Origin: Cyclobacteriaceae bacterium
Lineage (GTDB): Bacteria; Bacteroidota; Bacteroidia; Cytophagales; Cyclobacteriaceae
NCBI GenBank assembly: GCA_025055435.1
Contig: JANWWN010000009.1
Span: 1 to 64,000 of the forward strand
Length of the DNA stretch: 64,000 nt
Reading direction: 5' to 3'
Made by a program: the position numbers and the translations under genes. Numbering within the stretch: the stretch's first letter is position 1; every line of letters begins with the position of its first letter. This document shows positions 28,325-40,154 of the stretch, piece after piece. The notes under the pieces are model-generated. The model did no database searches, had not been told where the DNA came from, and was given only the letters and a program-made list of their open reading frames with translations.

Positions 28325-31300
28325 ATGTCGTTCCGAAAAAATAAAAAAATCAGCAGCGATTTCTCGAAAATCACCATCAGCCTGGCTTCCCCGGAATCCA
28401 TCCTGGAAAGCTCGCATGGTGAAGTTACTCAACCCGAAACCATTAACTACCGGACCTACAAACCGGAAATGGGCGGACTGTTCTGCGAGCGCATATTCGG
28501 GCCGGTAAAAGACTGGGAGTGCCATTGCGGTAAGTACAAGCGCATCCGATACAAAGGCATTATCTGCGACCGCTGCGGTGTGGAAGTAACCGAAAAGAAA
28601 GTACGACGGGAACGCATGGGCCACATTGAACTGGTGGTGCCCGTGGCGCACATCTGGTACTTCCGTTCATTGCCCAACAAAATCGGATACCTCCTCGGGC
28701 TCCCTACCAAAAAGCTCGATCAGATAATTTATTACGAACGGTATGTGGTGATTCAGCCGGGTATCAAGGAGGAAGATGGCATCAATAAGATGGACTTCCT
28801 GACCGAGGAAGAGTACCTGGACATCATTGACAAGCTGCCGCGCGAGAATCAGCTGCTTGATGATAGCGACCCGAAAAAATTCATTGCAAAGATGGGTGCC
28901 GAGGCGCTTGAAATGCTGCTGGCACGCCTCGACCTCGATGCACTTTCATACGAGTTACGCCATCAGGCCGCTACCGATACATCGCAACAACGCAAAGCCG
29001 AAGCACTTAAGCGCTTAAAGGTGGTTGAGGCATTCCGCGAAGCGAACAGCCGCATTGAAAACCGGCCGGAATGGATGATTATTAAGATGGTGCCGGTTAT
29101 TCCGCCCGAGCTCCGTCCGCTCGTTCCCCTGGATGGCGGTCGCTTTGCCACTTCCGACCTTAATGACTTGTACCGCAGGGTAATCATACGCAACAACCGC
29201 TTGAAGCGCCTGATTGACATCAAGGCTCCTGAGGTAATTCTGCGCAACGAAAAGCGCATGCTTCAGGAAGCGGTTGATTCCCTGTTCGATAACTCGCGTA
29301 AAGTAAACGCCGTTCGTTCGGAGGGTAACCGCGCCCTGAAATCGCTCAGCGATATGCTGAAAGGAAAACAGGGACGCTTCCGCCAGAACCTATTGGGTAA
29401 ACGCGTGGATTATTCCGGCCGCTCGGTAATTGTGGTGGGTCCTGAGTTGAAACTGCACGAATGCGGCTTGCCCAAAGATATGGCAGCCGAGTTGTTCAAG
29501 CCGTTTATCATCCGTAAGCTTATTGAAAGAGGAATTGTAAAAACCGTTAAGTCGGCTAAGAAGATTGTGGACCGCAAGGACCCGGTTGTTTGGGATATCC
29601 TCGAAAACGTACTCAAAGGTCATCCCGTACTGCTAAACCGTGCCCCCACACTGCACCGTCTTGGTATTCAGGCCTTCCAGCCGAAATTGATTGAAGGTAA
29701 AGCCATACAGCTTCACCCGCTGGTATGTACGGCGTTTAATGCCGACTTCGATGGCGACCAGATGGCCGTACACGTACCGCTGAGTCACGAAGCTATACTC
29801 GAGGCATCAATACTGATGCTCTCATCGCATAACATTCTTAACCCGGCTAACGGAGCTCCCATTGCCGTTCCTTCCCAGGACATGGTGTTGGGATTATATT
29901 ACCTGACGAAAGGCAGAAAGAGTACACCCGAACATCCCGTACCGGGCGAAGGCAAAATGTTCTATTCTGCTGAAGAGGTCATTATTGCCTATAACGAAGG
30001 AAAAATTTCCAAGCACGCTCATATTAAAGTGCGCGTGAAAATCCGCAACAAAGACACCAACCAACTGGAAACAAAAATCATCGAAACAGTTGCGGGTCGT
30101 GTGCTCTTTAACCAATACGTGCCGGAAGAGGTCGGTTTTGTGGATGAACTGTTGACCAAGAAAAAACTGCAGGCCATCATAGCTGATGTGTACCGCCTTG
30201 CCGGCATGTCGAAAACGGCCAGGTTCCTGGATGATATCAAAGAGCTAGGCTTCCGCATGGCCTATAAAGGTGGTATATCCATGGGCCTCGATGATGTACG
30301 CGTTCCTTCGGAAAAAGAAAAACTTGTTGCTGATGCCCAAAAAGAAGTTGAATCCGTATGGAACAACTACATGATGGGTCTGATTACCGATAACGAACGG
30401 TACAACCAGGTAATCGATATCTGGACACGCACCAACACCATGCTTACCAATTACCTGATGCGTCAGTTGGAAGAAGATAACCAGGGCTTTAACCCGATCT
30501 TTATGATGATGCACTCCGGTGCCCGTGGTTCGCGTGAACAGGTGCGGCAATTGGGCGGTATGCGGGGACTCATGGCCAAGCCGCAAAAAAATCTTGCAGG
30601 CTCCGTGGGCTCCATTATCGAAAACCCCATTCTGTCCAACTTTAAGGAAGGCCTGGACGTGCTCGAGTACTTCATTTCCACGCACGGTGCACGCAAAGGT
30701 CTTGCTGACACAGCCCTCAAAACAGCTGATGCCGGCTACCTTACCCGCAGGCTGGTGGATGTGGCACACGACCTGGTTATTACCGAAGAAGATTGTGGTA
30801 CGCTACGCGGCCTGAAGGTAACAGCGTTGAAAGACAACGAAGACATCGTTGAACCGCTCTCCGAGCGCATTCTTGGCCGTGTTTCCGTACACGACATCTA
30901 CGATCCGCTGACCGATGAACTCATTTGTCCGGCGAATACGGAAATCACAGACGAAATAGCACGTAAGATCGAAGCCACCAGCATCGAAGAGGTGGAAATT
31001 CGTTCATTGCTGACCTGTGAATCCAGATTAGGCGGGTGCGCGAAGTGCTATGGACGCAACCTGGCAACCGGTAAAATGGTCGAAGTAGGTGAAGCGGTTG
31101 GCGTGATTGCTGCCCAATCTATCGGTGAACCCGGAACCCAGCTCACGTTGCGTACCTTCCACGTGGGCGGTACGGCTTCCAATATTGCCGTTGAGGCAAA
31201 TATCAAAGCCAAGTTCCCCGGAGTAATTGAATTTGAAGGCATTCGCTACATCGATACCACCGATCGCGAAGGCAATCCGGTACGCGTAGTCATGGCGCGT

Positions 31301-32644
31301 TCCGGTGAAATTCGGATCATGGACAAGGAGCGTAAACGGGTATTGATTTCCAACCACGTTCCTTATGGTTCCTTCCTCCGCGTTACCGAAGGGCAGACCG
31401 TTGAAAAGGGCGATGAGTTGTGCTACTGGGATCCGTATAATGCCGTGATTCTTTCGGAGTTTGATGGTGAAATTGAGTATGAAGCCATCATCGAAGGTGT
31501 AACGTACAAGGAAGAATCGGACGAGCAAACGGGCCACCGCGAGAAAGTGATCATCGAAACCCGCGATAAGAGCAAGAACCCCGCAGTTGTGGTTAAGGGT
31601 AAAACCGAGACCAAATCGTACAACATCCCGGTGGGAGCTCACCTTGCGGTTGAACAGGGAGAAAAAATTAAGGCAGGCCAGGTGCTTGCCAAAATACCGC
31701 GCGCCATTGGTAAGTCGCGCGACATCACCGGTGGTCTGCCGCGCGTAACCGAACTGTTCGAAGCACGTAACCCGTCCAATCCGGCCGTGGTAAGCGAAAT
31801 AGATGGCGTGGTAACCTATGGTGGCATTAAGCGTGGTAACCGCGAGATCTTCATCGAATCGCGCGATGGCGTGCAGAAGCGCTACCTGGTGCCTCTGTCC
31901 AAGCACATATTGGTACAGGACAATGACTTCGTAAAAGCCGGTCAGCCGCTTTCCGATGGCGCCATCTCGCCTTCCGATATTCTTGCCATCAAGGGTCCTA
32001 CAGCGGTTCAGGAATACCTGGTTAACGAAATTCAGGAAGTGTATCGCTTACAAGGTGTTAAGATTAACGACAAGCACATCGAAGCTATCGTAAGCCAGAT
32101 GATGCAGAAGGTGGAAATCATTGATCCGGGTGATACCAACTTCCTGCCGGGAGAATTTGTGGATAAATTCATCTTCCGAGAGGAAAACGATAAGATTCTG
32201 GATAAGAAAGTTGTGGTAGATGCCGGAGATTCCGAGCGCTTTAAACCGGGTCAAATTATCACCACACGTGAACTGCGCGATGAAAACTCGGTACTGCGCA
32301 GAAAGGACCTGAAGCTGGTGGAGGTTCGCGATGCCCTTGCGGCCGTATCCAAACCTACCCTGCAGGGTATAACACAGGCCTCGTTGAAAACCGAAAGCTG
32401 GCTTTCAGCCGCTTCCTTCCAGGAAACCACCAAAGTGCTGAGCGAAGCAGCTATACGCGGTAAGGTGGATTACCTGATGGGTATGAAGGAGAACGTGATT
32501 GTCGGCCATCTGATTCCGGGTGGTACCGGCCAGCGGAGATTCGAGAAACTCATTGTTACCCACAAGGATGAATACGACGCTTTGGTAAAGGCAACGTCTT
32601 CTTCCGAAAAGAAAAAGGGAAAAGAGAAGGAATTCCAGCAATAA
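28325..32644 (+). CDS. rpoC: DNA-directed RNA polymerase subunit beta'
   Basis: 1439 aa. The first zinc site is C66, C68, C81, C84 (ECHCGKY, ICDRCG). The catalytic Mg-binding loop is NADFDGD at 472-478. The second zinc site includes [14 protein letters not shown], and the trigger-loop/bridge region reads [26 protein letters not shown]. The tail ends in a short Lys/Glu-rich stretch. Begins 46 bp after rpoB and is followed after 7 bp by a DUF3467 gene. Confidence 0.97.
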   Translation: MSFRKNKKISSDFSKITISLASPESILESSHGEVTQPETINYRTYKPEMGGLFCERIFGPVKDWECHCGKYKRIRYKGIICDRCGVEVTEKKVRRERMGHIELVVPVAHIWYFRSLPNKIGYLLGLPTKKLDQIIYYERYVVIQPGIKEEDGINKMDFLTEEEYLDIIDKLPRENQLLDDSDPKKFIAKMGAEALEMLLARLDLDALSYELRHQAATDTSQQRKAEALKRLKVVEAFREANSRIENRPEWMIIKMVPVIPPELRPLVPLDGGRFATSDLNDLYRRVIIRNNRLKRLIDIKAPEVILRNEKRMLQEAVDSLFDNSRKVNAVRSEGNRALKSLSDMLKGKQGRFRQNLLGKRVDYSGRSVIVVGPELKLHECGLPKDMAAELFKPFIIRKLIERGIVKTVKSAKKIVDRKDPVVWDILENVLKGHPVLLNRAPTLHRLGIQAFQPKLIEGKAIQLHPLVCTAFNADFDGDQMAVHVPLSHEAILEASILMLSSHNILNPANGAPIAVPSQDMVLGLYYLTKGRKSTPEHPVPGEGKMFYSAEEVIIAYNEGKISKHAHIKVRVKIRNKDTNQLETKIIETVAGRVLFNQYVPEEVGFVDELLTKKKLQAIIADVYRLAGMSKTARFLDDIKELGFRMAYKGGISMGLDDVRVPSEKEKLVADAQKEVESVWNNYMMGLITDNERYNQVIDIWTRTNTMLTNYLMRQLEEDNQGFNPIFMMMHSGARGSREQVRQLGGMRGLMAKPQKNLAGSVGSIIENPILSNFKEGLDVLEYFISTHGARKGLADTALKTADAGYLTRRLVDVAHDLVITEEDCGTLRGLKVTALKDNEDIVEPLSERILGRVSVHDIYDPLTDELICPANTEITDEIARKIEATSIEEVEIRSLLTCESRLGGCAKCYGRNLATGKMVEVGEAVGVIAAQSIGEPGTQLTLRTFHVGGTASNIAVEANIKAKFPGVIEFEGIRYIDTTDREGNPVRVVMARSGEIRIMDKERKRVLISNHVPYGSFLRVTEGQTVEKGDELCYWDPYNAVILSEFDGEIEYEAIIEGVTYKEESDEQTGHREKVIIETRDKSKNPAVVVKGKTETKSYNIPVGAHLAVEQGEKIKAGQVLAKIPRAIGKSRDITGGLPRVTELFEARNPSNPAVVSEIDGVVTYGGIKRGNREIFIESRDGVQKRYLVPLSKHILVQDNDFVKAGQPLSDGAISPSDILAIKGPTAVQEYLVNEIQEVYRLQGVKINDKHIEAIVSQMMQKVEIIDPGDTNFLPGEFVDKFIFREENDKILDKKVVVDAGDSERFKPGQIITTRELRDENSVLRRKDLKLVEVRDALAAVSKPTLQGITQASLKTESWLSAASFQETTKVLSEAAIRGKVDYLMGMKENVIVGHLIPGGTGQRRFEKLIVTHKDEYDALVKATSSSEKKKGKEKEFQQ

Positions 32645-32651
32645 GTCGGTC

Positions 32652-32981
32652 ATGGCAGAAAATAAAGGAAAAGAGCAGCCGCCACAGAATCAGATTAACA
32701 TTGAGCTGACCGAAGACATAGCTGAAGGAATATATTCCAACCTGGCTATGATTGCTCATTCGAACAGCGAATTTGTAATCGATTTTATCCGGCTTATGCC
32801 AGGCGTTCCGAAGGCAAGGGTGAAGGCTCGTATCATCATAACACCCGAGCATGCCAGACGTTTACTGGCAGCTCTGCAGGATAATATTGAAAAGTACGAG
32901 CGAACCTTTGGTCCTATCAATCAAACCAACGAAATACCTGGATTCCCGATTAATTTTGGCGGAGCTGTGGGAGAAGCCTGA
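32652..32981 (+). CDS. DUF3467 protein
   Basis: 109 aa. A small soluble protein with INIELTEDIAEGIYSNLAMIAHSNSEFVIDFIRLMPGVPKARVKARIIITPEHARRLLAAL-like DUF3467 core (residues about 14-90). Function unknown. It starts 7 bp after rpoC and before the terminator, so it is co-transcribed with RNA polymerase genes, which suggests a link to transcription or translation but proves none. Confidence 0.85.
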   Translation: MAENKGKEQPPQNQINIELTEDIAEGIYSNLAMIAHSNSEFVIDFIRLMPGVPKARVKARIIITPEHARRLLAALQDNIEKYERTFGPINQTNEIPGFPINFGGAVGEA

Positions 32982-33006
32982 AAAACTGTAAAAAACAGGC
33001 TTTTTA
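32974..33006 (+). terminator. Terminator after the rpoBC-DUF3467 operon
   Basis: AAGCCTG (32974-32980) pairs with CAGGCTT (32996-33002) and is followed by TTT. The stem begins within the last codons of the DUF3467 gene. Confidence 0.7.
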
Positions 33007-33014
33007 GCAGAAAT

Positions 33015-33053
33015 AAGGATACAAAAACTTTACAAAGGGTTTTTTGTATCCTT
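33015..33053. terminator. Second hairpin, overlapping the rpsL promoter
   Basis: A perfect 13-bp stem, AAGGATACAAAAA (33015-33027) with TTTTTGTATCCTT (33041-33053). Its 3' arm contains the TTTG (33043-33046) used as the -33 box of the rpsL promoter. Confidence 0.6.
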
Positions 33054-33073
33054 ACTTCTTTATAATACCTTTG
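33043..33073 (+). promoter_or_regulatory. Promoter for rpsL-rpsG-fusA-rpsJ
   Basis: TTTG 33043-33046, 19 nt, TACCTTTG 33066-33073; a full consensus match, 36 nt before the rpsL ATG. Confidence 0.78.
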
Positions 33074-33108
33074 CAGTCCCAAAATTTAAGGGTACTAAAA
33101 CTGTAGCA

Positions 33109-33519
33109 ATGCCAACCATTCAACAGCTTGTACGGAAGGGAAGAAAGAAACTGACCTCCAAATCCAAGTCGCCCTCGCTGGATTCCTGTCCGCAGCGCCG
33201 GGGCGTGTGCACCCGCGTTTATACCACCACTCCCAAAAAGCCAAATTCGGCCATGCGTAAGGTGGCGCGGGTTCGTTTGACGAATCAGAAAGAAGTAAAC
33301 GCCTATATCCCGGGCGAAGGTCACAACCTTCAGGAGCACTCCATAGTGCTGATTCGCGGAGGTCGTGTGAAAGACCTTCCCGGTGTGCGTTATCATATTA
33401 TTCGCGGCGCCCTCGATACGGCCGGTGTCAATGGCCGCTTGCAGGGTCGTTCAAAATACGGAGCTAAACGTCCGAAGGCCGGTGCTGCACCTGCCGGTAA
33501 AGCTGCACCTAAAAAATAA
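33109..33519 (+). CDS. rpsL: 30S ribosomal protein S12
   Basis: 136 aa, with the universal [16 protein letters not shown] loop (Lys at the classical streptomycin site, i.e. sensitive form) and [33 protein letters not shown] short Ala/Lys-rich tail ([14 protein letters not shown]) extends it slightly. Decoding-centre protein. First gene of the str operon. Confidence 0.97.
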   Translation: MPTIQQLVRKGRKKLTSKSKSPSLDSCPQRRGVCTRVYTTTPKKPNSAMRKVARVRLTNQKEVNAYIPGEGHNLQEHSIVLIRGGRVKDLPGVRYHIIRGALDTAGVNGRLQGRSKYGAKRPKAGAAPAGKAAPKK

Positions 33520-33524
33520 TTGCT

Positions 33525-33992
33525 ATGAGAAAGTCAAAACCTAAGAAAAGATACCTGCCTGCCGACCCGAAATTTCAGGATCCGCTCGTAACCAAGTTCG
33601 TTAACTATCTGATGGAGCGCGGAAAGAAGAGTCTGGCATATAAAATTTTCTATAACGCCATTGATATTGTCGAAAAAAAATCGGGCGAAAACGGACTGGA
33701 AGTATGGAAGCGCGCAATGAACAATGTAATGCCTTCCGTTGAGGTAAAAAGCCGCAGGGTAGGTGGAGCTACTTTCCAGGTGCCGGTTGAAATCCGCCCG
33801 GAACGCAGAATTAACCTCAGCATTAAATGGTTGATTGATTACGCGCGTCAGCGTAACGAAAAAACCATGATGGATAAACTGGCTGGCGAAATTATAGCAG
33901 CAGCTAAAGGCGAAGGTGCAGCTATCAAAAAGAAAGATGATACGCACCGGATGGCCGAAGCCAACAAAGCATTTTCACATTTCCGTTTCTGA
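33525..33992 (+). CDS. rpsG: 30S ribosomal protein S7
   Basis: 155 aa. Typical MRKSKPKKRYLPADPKFQDPLVTKFVN start, KVRRVGGATFQVPVEIRP-like core (SRRVGGATYQVP family motif) and DDTHRMAEANKAFSHFRF end. Initiates assembly of the 30S head. Five bp after rpsL. Confidence 0.97.
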   Translation: MRKSKPKKRYLPADPKFQDPLVTKFVNYLMERGKKSLAYKIFYNAIDIVEKKSGENGLEVWKRAMNNVMPSVEVKSRRVGGATFQVPVEIRPERRINLSIKWLIDYARQRNEKTMMDKLAGEIIAAAKGEGAAIKKKDDTHRMAEANKAFSHFRF

Positions 33993-34010
33993 TAATTTTT
34001 TCTCTATCGC

Positions 34011-36116
<2,106 letters not shown>

Positions 36117-36139
36117 TTAATCTGAAAGACGTTTAGATT

Positions 36140-36445
36140 ATGAATCAGAAAATCCGAATCAAACTGAAATCGTACGACCACAACCTGGTGGATAAATCGT
36201 CCGAAAAAATTGTACGCGCGGTTAAAGCTACCGGCGCAGTGGTAAGCGGTCCCATACCGCTGCCTACAGAGCGCGAAATCTTTACCGTGCTGCGCTCACC
36301 GCATGTGAATAAAAAATCGCGCGAGCAGTTTCAGTTATGTACCTATAAACGCCTGGTGGACATTTACTCCAACAGCGCCAAAACCGTTGATGCCCTGATG
36401 AAGCTGGAGCTTCCGAGCGGTGTTGATGTGGAAATTAAGGTTTAA
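36140..36445 (+). CDS. rpsJ: 30S ribosomal protein S10
   Basis: 101 aa. [29 protein letters not shown] and [28 protein letters not shown] are diagnostic. In many Bacteroidota rplC, rplD and the rest of the S10 operon follow directly; here a terminator and an unrelated convergent gene follow instead. Confidence 0.97.
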   Translation: MNQKIRIKLKSYDHNLVDKSSEKIVRAVKATGAVVSGPIPLPTEREIFTVLRSPHVNKKSREQFQLCTYKRLVDIYSNSAKTVDALMKLELPSGVDVEIKV

Positions 36446-36470
36446 CTCAATTTCCATAATGATCACATTT

Positions 36471-36494
36471 GCCGGCCTGAAAACCGGCTTTTTT
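36471..36494 (+). terminator. Terminator after rpsJ
   Basis: GCCGG (36471-36475) pairs with CCGGC (36484-36488) and is followed by T6. It touches the stop codon of the convergent binding-protein gene. Confidence 0.75.
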
Positions 36495-37689
36495 ATTTTA
36501 GCCGGTCGTAGAAATACAATACATGGTCGGGTAACACATCAGGGTGGGCAATTTTTATTAAGTCCTTTAAAATAATATCCGGACGTAGGTAGCCCAGTTC
36601 CAGGTACTCATTACCTCCTGTAGGGCCTTTGCGGGAGTTGTAGGTGTACACCTGCCGGTTTTGAAAAGGCCTGAACCGGGTGTAGCGTTGATCGGCTCGT
36701 TCCATTTCCTCTAAAGAAGAAAAGCCACCCACCCCAATCCACAAGTCAGCTGCAGCTGCTTTTTCCAGAACGGCTTCGTAACTCAGTTCAAGAAATTCCT
36801 CCGAATCATTATCCGACCAAACATATTGGCAACCTGCGTCGGCCAATAGTCGCGCACCATAATTTCTTCCACCCGGAGCAAACCAGGTGTCGCGGTACAT
36901 CACACCGCTCATAACCAGTGGCCGGGACGCAGTATGATTAATGAGTTTGCTGGAGTTGATGTATTCTTTTTCTATAAAGCGGAAAACGGAATCAGCTTTA
37001 TCCTGAAGATTAAAAAATACAGCCATGAATTTAATCCACTCAGCACGACCCAACGGATGCGGTTCGAGATATTCGCTGTTAATAACTACCGGAATACCCA
37101 ACTCCTCTATTTTTTTGAATTGTCCGAAATCGGCTGCTACCATGTAGGCCATCACCAAATCCGGCTGAAGCATAATCAGACGTTCCAGATTCATATTTTT
37201 ATCTATTCCGAGTTCGGTAACTTCTCCTTTGTCAATTCGATTTCGCATGGCTGGAGAGCTGATGTAATTAAGGCCTGGAAAACCGATTAAAGCATCCGTC
37301 CTGTCCAGATAATCCAATAAAGGAATATGTGTGGTGCTGGTGCAGATTATTTTTTTTATGGGCGTTCGGATAAGGGTTCCGATGGTATCGGAAGGAATAG
37401 TCACAGAGTCAGGGGCGAGTAAGTAAATCAACGGCTGGGTTGCCCCCGGATACGGCTTTTTTACGGTTACTTTTACTATCCCCGAAGGCAGCTTGGTTAT
37501 TTCAAATCCTTTTGCATAACGGATGTAAGTGGTGTCGTTGGCCGACAGTTCCTTAACGTTTTGCTTTAGTGAACAGCATGTTAAGATAAGCAGGATGGCA
37601 GGCAAAAGATGATAAATCAACCGGAGATGAAACCGATTGGGACGATTAAATACCGTTGATTCGGGTTTACGCTTCTCAGGTGCAATCAT
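36493..37689 (-). CDS. ABC-type periplasmic substrate-binding protein (BtuF/FhuD-like)
   Basis: 398 aa. A hydrophobic segment at about 24-40 ends in LTCCSLKQ, a possible though non-canonical lipobox. The TroA/BtuF-like fold is suggested by IKKIICTSTTHIPLLDYLDRTDALIGFPGLNYI, LERLIMLQPDLVMAYM, GIPVVINSEYLEPHPLGRAEWIKFMAVFF and a C-terminal GNEYLELGYLRPDIILKDLIKIAHP. This family binds cobalamin, haem or siderophores for ABC import. No permease or ATPase gene is adjacent, so the ligand is open. Transcribed alone, divergent from the CHASE2 gene. Confidence 0.82.
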   Translation of the reverse strand: MIAPEKRKPESTVFNRPNRFHLRLIYHLLPAILLILTCCSLKQNVKELSANDTTYIRYAKGFEITKLPSGIVKVTVKKPYPGATQPLIYLLAPDSVTIPSDTIGTLIRTPIKKIICTSTTHIPLLDYLDRTDALIGFPGLNYISSPAMRNRIDKGEVTELGIDKNMNLERLIMLQPDLVMAYMVAADFGQFKKIEELGIPVVINSEYLEPHPLGRAEWIKFMAVFFNLQDKADSVFRFIEKEYINSSKLINHTASRPLVMSGVMYRDTWFAPGGRNYGARLLADAGCQYVWSDNDSEEFLELSYEAVLEKAAAADLWIGVGGFSSLEEMERADQRYTRFRPFQNRQVYTYNSRKGPTGGNEYLELGYLRPDIILKDLIKIAHPDVLPDHVLYFYDRLK

Positions 37690-37803
37690 GGTGGGTCGTA
37701 CTTTGTTTTATAACAGGGCAAGACCATGATATTCAAAGAAAGTAAAAAAGGCACGCTTTTGCCGAACAAATTTCTAAATTTACTTAAGTAAACCCCTACG
37801 CAA

Positions 37804-39174
37804 ATGACAGATAGGAAAAAGAGGAAATGGATATTTCGTGAGCCGGCATTCTGGATTCATTCTTCACTCGCCTCGGCTTTTGTGTTTGTTGTGTTGTTTG
37901 GTTTGTACGGGTTTACACAACTTAAAATTTTTGATGCGTTCGATCCGCTGGGCCAGGCGCTGAGTGATATGGAACTTACGGACATTACCTTTTCGCAGCT
38001 TCGGGATGATCCGCCCATGGATACAAACGTGGTTATAGTGAATATCGGCTACCTCTCCCGTGCAGAAATTGCGCAGCAAATACTGAACATAATTAAGTAT
38101 AAACCTAAGGTTATTGGACTGGATATTATTTTCAGTTGCGACTGGATAGGCGATTCTCTTCAATGTCCGCAGGCTTACGATACAGCAGGTAATCAATTTT
38201 TTGCGTATGCCATTCAAAAAGCATCCGAATCAGGGGCAGTGGTTATGGCTAGTAAACTTCAGCAAACAAAAAAGTTATTGAAACAATATGACGGAGATAT
38301 TGATATATATGATTCCATCGAACACACATATTGGGCCTTAATGCCGGGAGCTTATGAGGGGTTTGTTAACCTGGAAACAGAGGCAGCACATCAGGAAGAT
38401 CTGAAGTCTTGCCGCAATTTTAACCCGAAAATGATGGTGAACGGTAAACGTGAACTGGCATTTTCCACCATGATTGCCATGTTATACGATTCGGTTAAAA
38501 CCAATCGTTTTCTGGCGCGAGATAATTACCGTGAGGTAATCAATTATCGCGGAAATATTCTGGACTGGCACGGGGCTTCGAATTATGCCGGAAGATATTA
38601 TGTTTTGGATTGTGACCAGGCTTTGGATACGGCCAGCTTTGTAGGGGAAATGTTTCGCAATAAGATTGTGCTGTTTGGCTTTCTGGGTGCCGATCTCCGC
38701 GATACTTCATGGGATGATAAATTTTTTACACCACTCAATAAAAAATATGCCGGCAAGGCCCGGCCTGATATGTATGGCGTGGTGGTACATGCCAATATCA
38801 TATCCATGATACTCAATGAGGATTATATAGAAGTGCTGGAGGAATGGCAAAAAATTCTGATTGCTGTTATTATATGTTTAGTTAACATGATGTTTTTCGT
38901 TTGGATTGAATGGAATGAGAGCAGGAAAGACTGGTTTGATATTGTAAGTATTACCGTTCAAATTCTTCAGATAGTTGTATTATCATTCCTCATGATCTAC
39001 TTTTTTAACTGGTTTGCGTTTAAACTGGATATTACAATGGCGCTTGCCGTGGTGGCCCTGGTTGGCACAACTTTTGAGATTTATCAGAAAGTGCTGAATG
39101 AATTACTTTACCAGAAGATACTGGCACGTAGGCTAAAGAAAAAAAGTTTACCAGAAAGCCAGCAGATGTATTAA
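37804..39174 (+). CDS. CHASE2-domain membrane sensor protein
   Basis: 456 aa. One N-terminal membrane helix (about 18-38) and an extracytoplasmic CHASE2 domain with NVVIVNIGYLSRAEIAQQILNIIKYKPKVIGLDIIF, NKIVLFGFLGADLRDTSWDDKFFTPLN and DMYGVVVHANIISMIL. Three C-terminal helices follow (about 350-370, 380-402, 408-428) and a short basic tail. CHASE2 is usually fused to a cyclase, kinase or GGDEF domain; here no cytoplasmic output is attached. Two FecR-like secreted proteins follow, a combination also known elsewhere. Confidence 0.82.
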   Translation: MTDRKKRKWIFREPAFWIHSSLASAFVFVVLFGLYGFTQLKIFDAFDPLGQALSDMELTDITFSQLRDDPPMDTNVVIVNIGYLSRAEIAQQILNIIKYKPKVIGLDIIFSCDWIGDSLQCPQAYDTAGNQFFAYAIQKASESGAVVMASKLQQTKKLLKQYDGDIDIYDSIEHTYWALMPGAYEGFVNLETEAAHQEDLKSCRNFNPKMMVNGKRELAFSTMIAMLYDSVKTNRFLARDNYREVINYRGNILDWHGASNYAGRYYVLDCDQALDTASFVGEMFRNKIVLFGFLGADLRDTSWDDKFFTPLNKKYAGKARPDMYGVVVHANIISMILNEDYIEVLEEWQKILIAVIICLVNMMFFVWIEWNESRKDWFDIVSITVQILQIVVLSFLMIYFFNWFAFKLDITMALAVVALVGTTFEIYQKVLNELLYQKILARRLKKKSLPESQQMY

Positions 39175-39198
39175 CGCCCTGAAATGGCAGAAATTGTT

Positions 39199-39206
39199 TA
39201 ATTTCG
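39199..39206 (+). promoter_or_regulatory. Putative -7 box before the first FecR-like gene
   Basis: TAATTTCG, one mismatch to TAnnTTTG, 22 nt before the ATG. No -33 box is visible, and the gene may equally be read from the CHASE2 transcript. Confidence 0.3.
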
Positions 39207-39227
39207 ACTTCTTAAATCAAAAATAAT

Positions 39228-40142
39228 ATGAAAATCAAGATGTTAGCTGTCTGCCTCATCCTGCTTTTTGCGCCGGCAGCACTCTTCGCACAAGCCTCCG
39301 GCTATGCCTTTAAGGTCGTGGCCAATAAAGGCGTTAGTGAAGTAAAATCGGGAGGAGCTTGGCAGCCGGTAAAAACCGGCTCAACTTTGAAATCTACCGA
39401 TGAAATAAAGGTTGGAGATAATTCCTACGTAGGTCTCTTTCATGCTTCCGGTAAGCCGGTTGAGTTGAATAAACCGGGAACATACGCCGTTGCCCAACTC
39501 GAAAAGCAGGTAAGCGGGGGCCCCAGTGTGCTGAATAAATATGCCGATTTTATTCTGAGCAGCAATGCCGATGAAAGGAAAAATAAACTCACGGCAACCG
39601 GAGCAGTACATCGCGGAACAAAAGATGACATCAATGTTTTGCTTCCCTCCACGCCGGGAATGAATACAGCCGTGTATAACTCACTGGTGGTTGTACGCTG
39701 GGAAAGCCAGAAAACCAAAGGGCCGTTTGTTGTAAATATTACTAACATTTTTGGTGACCAGGTTGCACGTATGGAGACCACCTCCAACAGCATAGTGTTG
39801 GATCTTAATGACAAGCAGTTTTCCGATTTGGGTTCGCTGTTCGTTGAAGTGAGTGATAAAACAAATCCTAAGATTGCATCGCAGCAGTACACCATTAAGC
39901 GCATGACGCCTGCCGAGCAGGAGCAAATCAGAAAAGCGTGGAATGAAATTGCAGCTGATGTAGCCGAAGTAAGCGCTATGAATAAATTTCTGATAGCCGG
40001 TTTTTATGAAAACAAGAACCTGATTATCGATGCCATCGCAGCCTATGAAGAGGCCATCAGGCTTGCTCCCGATGTGGATTTCTTTAAGGAAGCTTACAAT
40101 AATTTCCTGATTCGAAGTGGTTTGAAAACTGTACAACAATAA
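39228..40142 (+). CDS. Secreted FecR-like protein, copy 1
   Basis: 304 aa with a signal peptide (MKIKMLAVCLILLFAPAALFAQ). Residues about 28-110 resemble a FecR-type domain: VVANKGVSEVKSGGAWQPVKTGSTLKSTDEIKVGDNSYVGLFHASGKPVELNKPGTY. A beta-rich middle (residues 130-230) follows. The last about 80 residues are helical and TPR-like (FYENKNLIIDAIAAYEEAIRLAPDVDFFKEAYNNFL). Clearly paralogous to the next gene. Probably periplasmic; may work with the CHASE2 protein upstream. Molecular role unknown. Confidence 0.75.
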   Translation: MKIKMLAVCLILLFAPAALFAQASGYAFKVVANKGVSEVKSGGAWQPVKTGSTLKSTDEIKVGDNSYVGLFHASGKPVELNKPGTYAVAQLEKQVSGGPSVLNKYADFILSSNADERKNKLTATGAVHRGTKDDINVLLPSTPGMNTAVYNSLVVVRWESQKTKGPFVVNITNIFGDQVARMETTSNSIVLDLNDKQFSDLGSLFVEVSDKTNPKIASQQYTIKRMTPAEQEQIRKAWNEIAADVAEVSAMNKFLIAGFYENKNLIIDAIAAYEEAIRLAPDVDFFKEAYNNFLIRSGLKTVQQ

Positions 40143-40154
40143 ACTTTAACTACT

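Noticed and set aside
31028..31906. 292-codon open frame antisense to rpoC
   Set aside because: It lies fully inside rpoC on the other strand, has no recognisable domain or start context, and rpoC is unmistakable in its frame.
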